NCBI RefSeq assembly: GCF_004766055.1
Contig: NZ_SPQR01000005.1
Span: forward strand, 285,829-349,828
Source: Desulfosporosinus sp. Sb-LF
GTDB lineage: Bacteria; Bacillota; Desulfitobacteriia; Desulfitobacteriales; Desulfitobacteriaceae
DNA length: 64,000 nt
Reading direction: 5' to 3'
Shown: positions 51,495-59,210 of the stretch, piece by piece
Layout: each line of letters begins with the position of its first letter
Numbering within the stretch: the stretch's first letter is position 1
Notes under the pieces: model-generated
Told to the model about the DNA's origin: nothing
Seen by the model: only the letters and a program-made list of their open reading frames with translations
Databases searched by the model: none
Translations under genes and position numbers: made by a program

Positions 51495-52421
51495 TTACTC
51501 ATTCGCTTGATTTTTCGAAAGGCCCCAGTGCAGTGGGCGAGTGAGTGACGAGGGTAACTTTGTGCTAGTATCCCCCTTTGCTGCGTTGAGTTGGGCTTGG
51601 GTGAGAAAGATACCCTTGGTAAGGTCAGCTCCTCTGAGGTCAGCGTCACGGAAATCCGCCCCTATGAAATCAGCCCCACTCAGGTCGGTTCCTCTAAGGT
51701 CAGCAGCAATAAGATAGGCTCCTCTCAAATTAGCTCCTCTGAGGTCGTTTCTTCTGAGGTCAGCAGCAATAAGGTCGGCTCCTCGACCGAAGGTCTTCTG
51801 ACGCCCCGAATAAGTCTTATACCCGCGACGAGCTTCAGCTCGCACAAGTTCACTGGTCTTTAAGAGCAGAGTATTAACATCTGCTCTATGTACTGCCACG
51901 TCTAGTTCCATGAGAGAGCCGGGGCTGAGGTGAGTGAGACATTCCGTCTCGTCGAGCATGGAGCTGAGCGCACCATGGATAGAATGGGCTGGTTGTAACG
52001 TCAGTGCTTCTGTTAGATACCAGAGTAACTCATGGAGTTGCCGCATGATTAGGAACACCTCGAACATTTGTTTTCCTGATTCCGGGACTTTCCGCCAGTC
52101 GTATCCACAGAAGCAGACTTGGGAAACCTTTTGCCCCGCGCCAAAGCAATCAAAAGCAATGCAGCCTTTAAGGCCCCGTTCACTGAGGCTTTTATGAACA
52201 CAACAGCGAAAATCTGGTTGCAGGTTGAGGCAAGGCTGACCTGCGTCCTTGTCGAGTGGGAAGCCTTCCGAAGCTGAAAAGTAAAGTGCGACGCAGCACA
52301 AACCGAAACAGTTTTCGCAGCCAGCTCGCAAATTGCTGCGACTCTTATCAGAGAAAGGAACTAAATACTCGTGATTCTCGGACAATATCTGGTTCCCCTT
52401 GTTTTCATATGGATATTTCAT
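51495..52421 (-). CDS. Cys-rich pentapeptide-repeat protein
   Basis: 308 residues from ATG 52421 (GAGGTG seven bases upstream; ATG 52427 is adjacent to the site). The first 107 residues hold 11 Cys including [12 protein letters not shown] and CFC, likely binding metal or an iron-sulfur cluster. A helical middle follows, then about twelve A(D/N)LR-type pentapeptides (roughly 214-275, e.g. [18 protein letters not shown]) that should form a right-handed quadrilateral beta-helix. Function unknown; pentapeptide proteins can mimic DNA, but nothing here shows a target. Confidence 0.85.
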   Translation of the reverse strand: MKYPYENKGNQILSENHEYLVPFSDKSRSNLRAGCENCFGLCCVALYFSASEGFPLDKDAGQPCLNLQPDFRCCVHKSLSERGLKGCIAFDCFGAGQKVSQVCFCGYDWRKVPESGKQMFEVFLIMRQLHELLWYLTEALTLQPAHSIHGALSSMLDETECLTHLSPGSLMELDVAVHRADVNTLLLKTSELVRAEARRGYKTYSGRQKTFGRGADLIAADLRRNDLRGANLRGAYLIAADLRGTDLSGADFIGADFRDADLRGADLTKGIFLTQAQLNAAKGDTSTKLPSSLTRPLHWGLSKNQANE

Positions 52422-52427
52422 ATCCAT

Positions 52428-52760
52428 TCACCTCACATTGGCAAAGTATAAAAAATCTCTATTGCAGATATTCTTACGTTATCTATGCTATCATTTTTTC
52501 AGGGCCATAACAGTAAGTGGCAATGGCTATTATTCCGTTCCATTCATGAAAAAAGAGCGCTATTGACTATGTAAATCCGTTGTGCAGATCTGCTTTAAGT
52601 CTTAGCGCTTGTCATTATTTTTATTGAAAGCTCATCACTTCAGTATTTGAATTAAGAATATACCTATTGTTATACAAATCATTATTACTTGTAATTTTCC
52701 ATACCAACATTACCATTAGATTTTCCAATGATGAACGAATTTTACAAGATTAGAATCACT
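52428..52760. other. Non-coding stretch
   Basis: About 330 AT-rich bases between the pentapeptide gene and the aldo/keto reductase. I see no gene, no convincing promoter and no strong hairpin apart from a 6-bp AGAATC/GATTCT pair around the reductase stop. Confidence 0.5.
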
Positions 52761-53909
52761 CTATACAGATTCTAAAACTGCTTTAACATTTTTTAATTCC
52801 TGAGGAATTTGGATACCTTGTGGACAATGGGTTTCACATTTACCACACTCCTCGCAATTTGAGGCTTTTTGCTGAGGAGTAAGCCACACATTATAGGCTT
52901 CCTCTTTGCCAAACATATGATGATTGTTGTACATAGCGAAACAGCTGGGGATGTTCACTCCCATAGGACATGGCATACAATACCCGCAAGCAGTGCAATT
53001 AACCTTAATTTTTTCCTTAAAAATAGCTTTAACTTGTTCAATAACATCCACGTCTTTTGCTGATAGAGAGTTCGCCTCAGCTTCATTGGCTGATTTCAAG
53101 TTTTCTGTCACTTGATCCATGGTATTCATGCCACTTAATACCACGGATACTTCAGAATGATTCCAGACCCATCTTAAGGCCCAATCAACCGGTGTTCTTT
53201 TGACATCCGCCTGTTCAAAAGCGTTCTGCACATCTTCCGGAAGATTGCCGGCAAGTTTACCCCCTCTAATGGGTTCCATAATTGAGATACCTAAACCTTT
53301 TTGAGCCGCATAGTCCAAGCCTTCTTTTCCTGCCTGAAACTTCTCGTCTAAATAATTATATTGTATCTGACAGAATGACCAATCATAATAATCGACGACT
53401 TCTTTAAACAAGTCAATTTTATCATGGAATGAAAATCCTGCATGGCCTATTCTCCCATCCTTTATGGCTTGGTCTAAGAATTCGACAATACCGATTTCTT
53501 TCAACGTAGACCACACTCGACTATTGATACTATGTACTAAATAGAAATCAATAAAGTCCGTTTCAAGCCGCTCTAACTGCTCATTTAAATATCGATCCAT
53601 ATCTTCTCTTGTTTTTATCAGCCAACTAGGAAGCTTGGTCGCTATTTTTACTTTTTCTCTGTATCCATTTTTCAACGCTTTCGCTACAAAAAGTTCACTC
53701 TGCCCACCTTTTTCCATACCTTTACCGTGATAAGGATAAGCTGTGTCTATATAGTTTACCCCTTCATCAATTGCATGATGAACTAATTTCATGGCTAGCT
53801 CTTCATCGATTTTGGTAGAATCTCCTCCTGGAAGAATAGGGAGCCTCATACACCCGAATCCTAAACTTGAGACCATCTCATTTGTCTTTCCAAACCTTCT
53901 ATATAACAT
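52761..53909 (-). CDS. Aldo/keto reductase with C-terminal 4Fe-4S domain
   Basis: 382 residues. The TIM-barrel part has the AKR signatures GFGCMRLPI, the catalytic Asp/Tyr region YIDTAYPYHGKG, Lys in KIATKLPS and HSIN. The C-terminal part binds iron-sulfur clusters: CTACGYCMPCPMGVNIP and CEECGKCETHCPQGIQIP. Such fusions are common in anaerobic Clostridia and probably use ferredoxin-type electrons; the substrate is unknown. ATG 53909 follows GGAGG and a promoter at 53975-54002. A single-gene unit. Confidence 0.93.
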   Translation of the reverse strand: MLYRRFGKTNEMVSSLGFGCMRLPILPGGDSTKIDEELAMKLVHHAIDEGVNYIDTAYPYHGKGMEKGGQSELFVAKALKNGYREKVKIATKLPSWLIKTREDMDRYLNEQLERLETDFIDFYLVHSINSRVWSTLKEIGIVEFLDQAIKDGRIGHAGFSFHDKIDLFKEVVDYYDWSFCQIQYNYLDEKFQAGKEGLDYAAQKGLGISIMEPIRGGKLAGNLPEDVQNAFEQADVKRTPVDWALRWVWNHSEVSVVLSGMNTMDQVTENLKSANEAEANSLSAKDVDVIEQVKAIFKEKIKVNCTACGYCMPCPMGVNIPSCFAMYNNHHMFGKEEAYNVWLTPQQKASNCEECGKCETHCPQGIQIPQELKNVKAVLESV

Positions 53910-53974
53910 GATAATCCTCCATCTATGGTTTATTCTAGTTTGTTTCGCGAAGTCTCTACAGATAGACTGATAGT

Positions 53975-54002
53975 ATTATACTATTCAAAGACGATCTTGC
54001 AA
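53975..54002 (-). promoter_or_regulatory. Sigma-A promoter of the aldo/keto reductase
   Basis: TTGCAA (54002-53997), 16 bases, TATAAT (53980-53975). Confidence 0.6.
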
Positions 54003-54110
54003 AATGATACTGACCTTCGCCCGTATCCATACACCCCAGTTGCCTAAGAAAACGTGGCACCTTGCCTAAATCTGATAAGGCTCCACGATATCGTCAGCGA
54101 TCTCTGCCGC

Positions 54111-54224
54111 GTGGCCAAAGTGGTTAGTATAGATTGTAAATAACAAACAGAAGATTTAGATGATGGAACGTTAAACGAAGTAAATGCCGGGAAGTTATTA
54201 ACGAAGTATAGTGGGGAATTATAA
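54111..54224 (+). pseudogene. 3' fragment of a D-aminoacylase-type amidohydrolase gene
   Basis: The plus strand from 54111 aligns at DNA level with the last 110 or so bases of the amidohydrolase at 59211-60797, with single-base gaps near 54127-54132. In frame at the end it reads DLDDGTLNEVNAGKLLTKY, then SGEL and stop, against ALDDGTLKDVNSGQLLSKY in the intact gene. No upstream part of the gene is left. Confidence 0.7.
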
Positions 54225-54234
54225 AATAACAAAG

Positions 54235-54272
54235 AAATTACCCCGCAGCAGATGAGGTATACGGGGTAATTT
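54235..54272 (-). terminator. Terminator of the exported-protein operon
   Basis: Stem AAATTACCCCG/CGGGGTAATTT (54235-54245 with 54262-54272), a 16-base loop, then CTTTGTTATTTT on the minus strand, six bases after the last gene of the cluster. Confidence 0.8.
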
Positions 54273-54277
54273 GGAAA

Positions 54278-54928
54278 TTACTGTACAGTCGTTGCTGTGC
54301 CTGGAGTTGAAGCTGGAACAGTCGTGGTGGATTGAGTTGTTGAAGGGGACGTTGATGGGGGAGCTGCGGGTGTCTTTAGATCTTGGTCAACTTTCTGCAG
54401 GTCTGCTAATACTTTTTGCATAGCGGGAATTTTAGTTTGGATGTCAGTTTGGAGCTTCTGTAAATCAGTTTGTATTCCCTGGACGTTTTTGGTTTGGTGA
54501 TCACTATGATATTGCTGCCAATCCGTTAAACATATCTTGGCAATAGTCTCCACACCTGCAATGTCGTCTTGCAAAGGAATCATATCGTTGAGAGCGGCCA
54601 AAAGAGCGGTATAGTTCTTTGCCTGTCGGTCAGCCTTTAGCTGTTGCCGGACCTGGTCTCTTGTGGTATGAATCTGCGCGCGAATTTGTACCTCTTGTTT
54701 TTGAAGATCGCGAACAGGTCCCATATATTGCTGGAACTGCTCTTGATTTTGGAGCTTAGTGATTTCATTTTGAAGTCGTTCTTTGGCTTTCGTTGTTTTG
54801 TCCGTGGGGGACTGACTAGTCGGTGCCTGGGTTGCATTTGTAGTTGACGAATTGTCATCAGCAAGTACAGGGACCGTTAATGTAAGGAGTAACGTAAACG
54901 TTGTTGCGACTGCAATCAATTTTTTCAT
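54278..54928 (-). CDS. Exported helical protein, second pair, unknown
   Basis: 216 residues. A signal peptide (MKKLIAVATTFTLLLTLTVPVLA) with likely cleavage after Ala-Asp-Ala-like VLA precedes a Thr/Ser-rich stretch, a long helical Gln/Lys-rich domain (about 48-180) and a low-complexity Pro/Thr/Ser tail that could reach into the cell wall. The core motif R-x2-KNY-x6-LN-x2-I-x2-Q is shared with the protein at 55274, so they are paralogues. Family not recognised. ATG 54928 follows GGAGG. Last gene of the operon. Confidence 0.8.
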   Translation of the reverse strand: MKKLIAVATTFTLLLTLTVPVLADDNSSTTNATQAPTSQSPTDKTTKAKERLQNEITKLQNQEQFQQYMGPVRDLQKQEVQIRAQIHTTRDQVRQQLKADRQAKNYTALLAALNDMIPLQDDIAGVETIAKICLTDWQQYHSDHQTKNVQGIQTDLQKLQTDIQTKIPAMQKVLADLQKVDQDLKTPAAPPSTSPSTTQSTTTVPASTPGTATTVQ

Positions 54929-54946
54929 GGGATACCCTCCTACAAA

Positions 54947-55255
54947 TTAAAGATTTCCTAAGCTTTTGTCGAGAGAATCTAACGCTTTGTCCAACAATTG
55001 AAGATGCTGGTCAATCTTTTGGTCGACTTCAGCCTGGCCTTGAGTTGTTTTAGTGTTTATACTTTGAACTTGGGCTTGTTGTTGTGCAATGCTTCCACTT
55101 GAAGATGAGCCACTTTGTTGATTTGAGGACTGATCCACCGGCGAATTTACAGGTTGGCTCGACTTTGAAACATTACTTTTGGCTCCACATCCCGAAAGGA
55201 CAACTACGAGTAAAACGGTCATTACCGCAACCATTATTCTCTGGATAATCCTCAC
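54947..55255 (-). CDS. Small lipoprotein, second pair, unknown
   Basis: 102 residues. The signal sequence ends in the lipobox VLSGC (lipidated Cys about residue 23). A Ser/Gln-rich linker follows, then a short helical C-terminal domain, DQKIDQHLQLLDKALDSLDK. It resembles the lipoprotein at 55796 in size and layout. The start is GTG 55255, which keeps the Arg residues of the signal n-region; ATG 55234 would remove them. Outer-face membrane protein, function unknown. Confidence 0.75.
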   Translation of the reverse strand: MRIIQRIMVAVMTVLLVVVLSGCGAKSNVSKSSQPVNSPVDQSSNQQSGSSSSGSIAQQQAQVQSINTKTTQGQAEVDQKIDQHLQLLDKALDSLDKSLGNL

Positions 55256-55273
55256 CCCCTCTTGAATTTCCGT

Positions 55274-55783
55274 TTATAAGGTAGCCGCTTTATTTAAATC
55301 GCTAATGCTCCTTTGCAGGTCTTCAAGTCTTTTATTCTGCACGGCAATAATACTGTTCAAGGAATTTATGACTTCGTCGTAATTCTTCTCCATCCTGGCC
55401 GTTTTTAAATCATATGTTTCCTTCTGAATTTCACCTATGGTGCCGGCCAAGGATTGTTTGTCTTGTGTGATAATGTCTAATGACTCCTTTAAAGATTTGA
55501 TCTGTACAGAAGTCAGGTTATCCTTGCCTTTGACAAGTCCCTTCATGTGGCTCTTGGCCTCCTTATAGGCATCGCTTGCGTCCTTTTTCATGCTGAGGAT
55601 TTCAGTGCGATTCGTGCGCACTTTTTCCTGTAAATGGGCAATCTCTGCAAGTTTTGCTCTATGATCGGCCGTAGCCAATGTGATGCTACTTTTGACAATA
55701 GGAAGTGTCGATCCTTGAGCGAATGCAATATTTCCAGTAAGTAATATTGCGGATAATAAAACTGCGGAAACAATTTTTCTCAT
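55274..55783 (-). CDS. Exported helical coiled-coil protein, first pair, unknown
   Basis: 169 residues with a signal peptide (AFAQ-type cleavage near residue 22) and an otherwise fully helical, charged body. The motif RMEKNYDEVINSLNSIIAVQ near the C terminus parallels DRQAKNYTALLAALNDMIPLQ of the protein at 54278. ATG 55783 follows GGAG. The size and helicity recall periplasmic stress proteins such as CpxP/Spy, but no LTxxQ motif is seen, so this is analogy only. Confidence 0.8.
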   Translation of the reverse strand: MRKIVSAVLLSAILLTGNIAFAQGSTLPIVKSSITLATADHRAKLAEIAHLQEKVRTNRTEILSMKKDASDAYKEAKSHMKGLVKGKDNLTSVQIKSLKESLDIITQDKQSLAGTIGEIQKETYDLKTARMEKNYDEVINSLNSIIAVQNKRLEDLQRSISDLNKAATL

Positions 55784-55795
55784 ATTATCTGCTCC

Positions 55796-56122
55796 TTACT
55801 TTTGATTCAGTTCAAGGTCGGCATCTTGAGCATCTTCAAGGTTATTTATGTTACTGAAAAGGGAATCTAATTCCTTGTTAACTTGGTTGAGTAGTTCTTC
55901 CTTATCACTACTGGACATAATATTTTCTGATTTGGCAACGATTTCTGCACCGGTTTTTGTCGACGAATCTTTAGCATTTGACGGCTGACCGGTAGCATTT
56001 CCGGCTTGCTGAGTAGTTTTTGTGCTTGGTTGATTAGATTTTGGTGCTATCGTTCCATTTCCGCATCCTGCAAGTAGCAGGGCTAAACTCATAATTGCTG
56101 TAAGAACAATTATCTTACGCAT
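55796..56122 (-). CDS. Small lipoprotein, first pair, unknown
   Basis: 108 residues. The signal peptide ends in LLAGC (lipidated Cys near residue 20); a Ser/Thr/Asn/Gln linker is followed by an acidic helical domain, EELLNQVNKELDSLFSNINN. First gene behind the direct-repeat operator and promoter at 56177-56230. ATG 56122 follows GGAGG. Paralogous in layout to the lipoprotein at 54947. Confidence 0.8.
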   Translation of the reverse strand: MRKIIVLTAIMSLALLLAGCGNGTIAPKSNQPSTKTTQQAGNATGQPSNAKDSSTKTGAEIVAKSENIMSSSDKEELLNQVNKELDSLFSNINNLEDAQDADLELNQK

Positions 56123-56176
56123 TGAATCCTCCTTTCATTTTGTTTACAGCAAGCCTATTTCGAATGCCTTGACTTG

Positions 56177-56230
56177 ATTATAAAAGCTATCTGTAAAACA
56201 AAACTACCTTTATTGTGAACGGAATGTAAA
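56177..56230 (-). promoter_or_regulatory. PhoP-type direct-repeat box and promoter of the exported-protein operon
   Basis: On the minus strand, three of four hexamers at an exact 11-base period match TT(T/C)ACA: TTTACA (56230-56225), TTCACA (56219-56214), GGTAGT (56208-56203, poor) and TTTACA (56197-56192). The last ends nine bases before TATAAT (56182-56177). The 39-base box would therefore span about -60 to -22, the geometry known for PhoP/PhoB-type activators. It starts two bases after the kinase stop codon. Confidence 0.7.
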
Positions 56231-56232
56231 CA

Positions 56233-57648
56233 TTATTGGGGAAGTTCGAAAATGATTTCAGTACCTGTCCCCAATTTACTGGTAACCCCTATTTCCCCCC
56301 CATGAAGTTCAATGAGACTTTTGGTTATATTTAACCCAAGGCCTGTCCCTCCGGGTAACGAACGGGATTTATCGACCCGATAAAATTTCTCGAAGATCAA
56401 GGGCAGCTCTTCGACAGAAATTCCTATCCCTGTATCTCTAATCCTAAATTCCGTTACGGAATGCTTAGGTCTTGACGTGACATTAATGCATATTTCTCCG
56501 CCCTGTCCAGTATATTTGACAGCATTATCGATAATATTGATCAGTATTTGTCTCAGCTTGTCACCGTCAGCATATACCATGAGAGTGTTATCACACTTCA
56601 CAGAAATACTAATAGATTTTTCCTCCATTATAGTTCTCGTACTGTTTAATACAAAGTTAAGTATATCCTTAACTTTGAGTTTTTCTTTGAGTAACTTTAG
56701 GTTGCCCGACTGAATTTGGGCCAAATGAAGGATATCATTTGTCAGCCGGGTCAGGCGTATAGTTTCTTCTTTGATGATCGTTAGATACTTGTTGTAGTCT
56801 TCGGGTTTAACAAGACCGTCCATCATTCCACTAACAAAACCATGAATGGAGGTTAAAGGAGTTCTCATATCGTGGGAAACACTGGCGATGAACTCACTGC
56901 GCATCTTTTCGGTACTGTCCAACTGTTGTTTCATGGAGTTGAAAGATTTAGCGAGTTTTCCTATCTCGTCTGCACTATTAACAACCACTAAGTCATCAGA
57001 GCGTTCACCCGAGGCCAACCTGTCTGCGGCAATTTCCATTTGTTTGATAGGTTTAGATATCCTCAGAGAATTGAAATAGATGACGATAGCACTTAAAATA
57101 ATCAGAACTAAGGCCATAATCCATATAAACAAGTTCAGTTTGGCTATGTTGCTACTAATCTGACTGATCGGTGAAACTAGAAGAATGGCTCCTGAAATAC
57201 CGGAATTTGTTTTCCAGGGGATTCCAGAGAAGACTACATACATATCCAGCTTTTGTGAATATTGCTTTTTCCGGAAAACATTCTCGCCGCTCAAGATCTT
57301 TTGTAAATCACCGAATAAATTGCTTTCTTCAAGATCTCCACCTAATTGTAAACTTTTGGGATTTTCAATTGCTTTTTTATCAATTCTTATAACATAGATC
57401 GACGAATCAGAAATATAACCCAAGGAATCAAGCGATGTATTAAGTTCAGTTTGAGATATCTCGTTTCTTTCCCGCTTGTTAACCAGTTCAGTTACGTAGT
57501 ACCCGGTTTTCTCTAGTTCCTTCTGCTTTTGTTCAAAAACATACCCACTGTAAGTCATACTGATGAAAAGTGATAGAACTGCAATAGCTGACATGATAAT
57601 TAACAGATAAGTCACAAGAAGTTTTACAAAGATACTTTTAAACATCAT
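56233..57648 (-). CDS. Membrane sensor histidine kinase (PhoR-like)
   Basis: 471 residues. TM1 is about 9-30, an extracytoplasmic sensor domain about 31-170, TM2 about 173-192, HAMP about 193-246, HisKA with phosphorylated His259 in SVSHDMRTPLTS, and HATPase with DNAVKYT, RDTGIGIS and PGGTGLGLNI. It overlaps the regulator gene by four bases (ATGA). It should respond to a signal at the cell surface, perhaps through the exported proteins encoded next to it. The signal is unknown. Confidence 0.92.
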   Translation of the reverse strand: MMFKSIFVKLLVTYLLIIMSAIAVLSLFISMTYSGYVFEQKQKELEKTGYYVTELVNKRERNEISQTELNTSLDSLGYISDSSIYVIRIDKKAIENPKSLQLGGDLEESNLFGDLQKILSGENVFRKKQYSQKLDMYVVFSGIPWKTNSGISGAILLVSPISQISSNIAKLNLFIWIMALVLIILSAIVIYFNSLRISKPIKQMEIAADRLASGERSDDLVVVNSADEIGKLAKSFNSMKQQLDSTEKMRSEFIASVSHDMRTPLTSIHGFVSGMMDGLVKPEDYNKYLTIIKEETIRLTRLTNDILHLAQIQSGNLKLLKEKLKVKDILNFVLNSTRTIMEEKSISISVKCDNTLMVYADGDKLRQILINIIDNAVKYTGQGGEICINVTSRPKHSVTEFRIRDTGIGISVEELPLIFEKFYRVDKSRSLPGGTGLGLNITKSLIELHGGEIGVTSKLGTGTEIIFELPQ

Positions 57649-58331
57649 CTTACCTCAAGTTTGTATCCTACACCCCGGAGTGTTTTTATACTCCATGATG
57701 TGCTGCGCTCGCCTAGTTTTTCCCGTAGTCTTTTAATATGGACATCTACAGTACGGGTATCCACCATAAAATCGTAGTTCCAAACCTTATCCAGTAACTG
57801 CTCCCTAGAAAAAACAATATTCTTGTTGTTCAAAAGAAAATGAAGGAGTTGAACCTCTCTAGGCTTTAAGTCAATAAGGCTATCTCCCTGCCATACTTCA
57901 TATTTGGATATGTCTACAATAAGATCTTCTGTTTTAAGAAGGCCATCCTCTCTAATGGGTTTTACCTGCTTCTCCTTCAATCGGGCTTTAATCCGGGCTA
58001 TGACCTCTTTAGGCTCAAAGGGCTTAACGATGTAGTCATCTGCCCCTATGTCAAAACCTTGTATCTTATCTTCCAGCATATCCCGTGCCGTCAGCATAAT
58101 GATGGGTATTGAGCTTGTACTTCTTACAATCTTACACACTTCCCACCCATTAATGATCGGTAACATGATATCAAGCAAAATAAGATCAATTTTTTGCTCT
58201 TTTAGTAGATTAAGTGCCGTGCTACCATCATGGCTAAAAAACCGTGAAAATCCGGCATTAGAAAGGTAAAGATCCAGAAGTTCACAAATATTTTTATCAT
58301 CATCGACTACTAATATGGTTTTGCCCTTCAA
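57645..58331 (-). CDS. OmpR/PhoB-family response regulator
   Basis: 228 residues. The receiver domain has Asp10-Asp12, phospho-acceptor Asp54 in LILLDIMLP and Lys in YIVKPFEP; the C-terminal winged helix has DLKPREVQLLHFLLNN and VDVHIKRLREKLG. Start TTG 58331, seven bases after GGAGGTG. Cotranscribed with the kinase. The direct-repeat box upstream of the exported genes is the kind of site this family binds as tandem dimers, so those genes are its most likely targets. Confidence 0.93.
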   Translation of the reverse strand: MKGKTILVVDDDKNICELLDLYLSNAGFSRFFSHDGSTALNLLKEQKIDLILLDIMLPIINGWEVCKIVRSTSSIPIIMLTARDMLEDKIQGFDIGADDYIVKPFEPKEVIARIKARLKEKQVKPIREDGLLKTEDLIVDISKYEVWQGDSLIDLKPREVQLLHFLLNNKNIVFSREQLLDKVWNYDFMVDTRTVDVHIKRLREKLGERSTSWSIKTLRGVGYKLEVR

Positions 58332-58577
58332 GGCATTTCACCTCCGCGTGTATTTTTTATTAAGTAGTCACTGTCACAAGTATCTCTCTGGGTAGACCCT
58401 CTCTCCAGTTATCATTTCTCTAACCTTAGTTCTAACTGATGAGCCGTATGAAGTCAAACTAATTCGAAACACATACCTAAACAATACAATAAACCACGAC
58501 GAAGGCTAGAGTCAGGGGCAGAACCAAGACCAGAGTCATTGCTTCGAACTAAAGGAAATGAGCATAGTTAAAAGAAT

Positions 58578-59117
58578 CTACTTCTCAGTGAGGGCGTAAA
58601 GTTTCATCACGGTCGCCCAATTGCGGGTGGTTACGCCGTCTCCTAATACGCGGCCAACGGCTTCAGGCAATTGGCTCGCTAATATCCCGTCAGGGCACCA
58701 AAGGTATGCAACGCGAACCCCAATAGCCAGAACCTCTGATCCCCACTCCTGCTCAGCCAAGGGCTCAAGCCGTGTTCGTTCCGCTGGGTTTCGAAGAACT
58801 GCGACTAACAATCGTGAAGGATTGTCAGCCACCCCAGCCAAGGGGTTATCGTTCACGATAGTGGCGATCTCTGCTGCTGTCAGAACTATTACCCGTGCTG
58901 AGATACCGATTCGGTTAATAAGAGCCTCTTCTATGCGAGCAGCTACGCTAACTGCCTCCGTGTCCAGTGAGGCAAAGATGACGTTGCCACTATTAAGAAG
59001 AGTACGTACGTTCCGATAACCAATATCCTCGAACAAGGCACACAGATCCGCCATCGCTACGCGCTTAGCGCGCCCGACATTGATCCCGCGTACTAACGCT
59101 ACCAACTTTTCTACCAT
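58578..59117 (-). CDS. DUF1697 protein
   Basis: 179 residues matching the DUF1697 pattern: LVALVRGINVGRAKRVAMADL, FEDIGYRNVRTLLNSGNVIF and the C-terminal TRNWATVMKLYAL. Function unknown. ATG 59117 follows GGAGG. The base composition is higher in GC than its neighbours (36 G+C in the 60 bases 58621-58680), which suggests recent transfer. A single gene, divergent from the amidohydrolase. Confidence 0.88.
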   Translation of the reverse strand: MVEKLVALVRGINVGRAKRVAMADLCALFEDIGYRNVRTLLNSGNVIFASLDTEAVSVAARIEEALINRIGISARVIVLTAAEIATIVNDNPLAGVADNPSRLLVAVLRNPAERTRLEPLAEQEWGSEVLAIGVRVAYLWCPDGILASQLPEAVGRVLGDGVTTRNWATVMKLYALTEK

Positions 59118-59155
59118 AACAAATCCTCCTACTGAAATTCTTCAAAACCCTCTCA

Positions 59156-59184
59156 TGGACGCGATCTGACAAATCCGATACAAT
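59156..59184 (+). promoter_or_regulatory. Candidate promoter of the amidohydrolase
   Basis: TGGACG (59156-59161), 17 bases, TACAAT (59179-59184), 27 bases before the start codon. Confidence 0.4.
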
Positions 59185-59210
59185 GAATCAAAAATGAGGT
59201 GGCGAAATTC

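Noticed and set aside
51591..51863. Plus-strand open frame opposite the pentapeptide gene
   Set aside because: It is the repetitive antisense of the pentapeptide repeats, rich in Ser, and lacks a ribosome-binding site.
55274..55783. CpxP/Spy-family chaperone
   Set aside because: Size and helicity are similar, but the LTxxQ motifs of that family are absent.
58340..58400. GTGAC-A-GTGAC repeat upstream of the response regulator as an autoregulatory box
   Set aside because: The period is 6 bases, not 11, and it does not resemble the box at 56192-56230.
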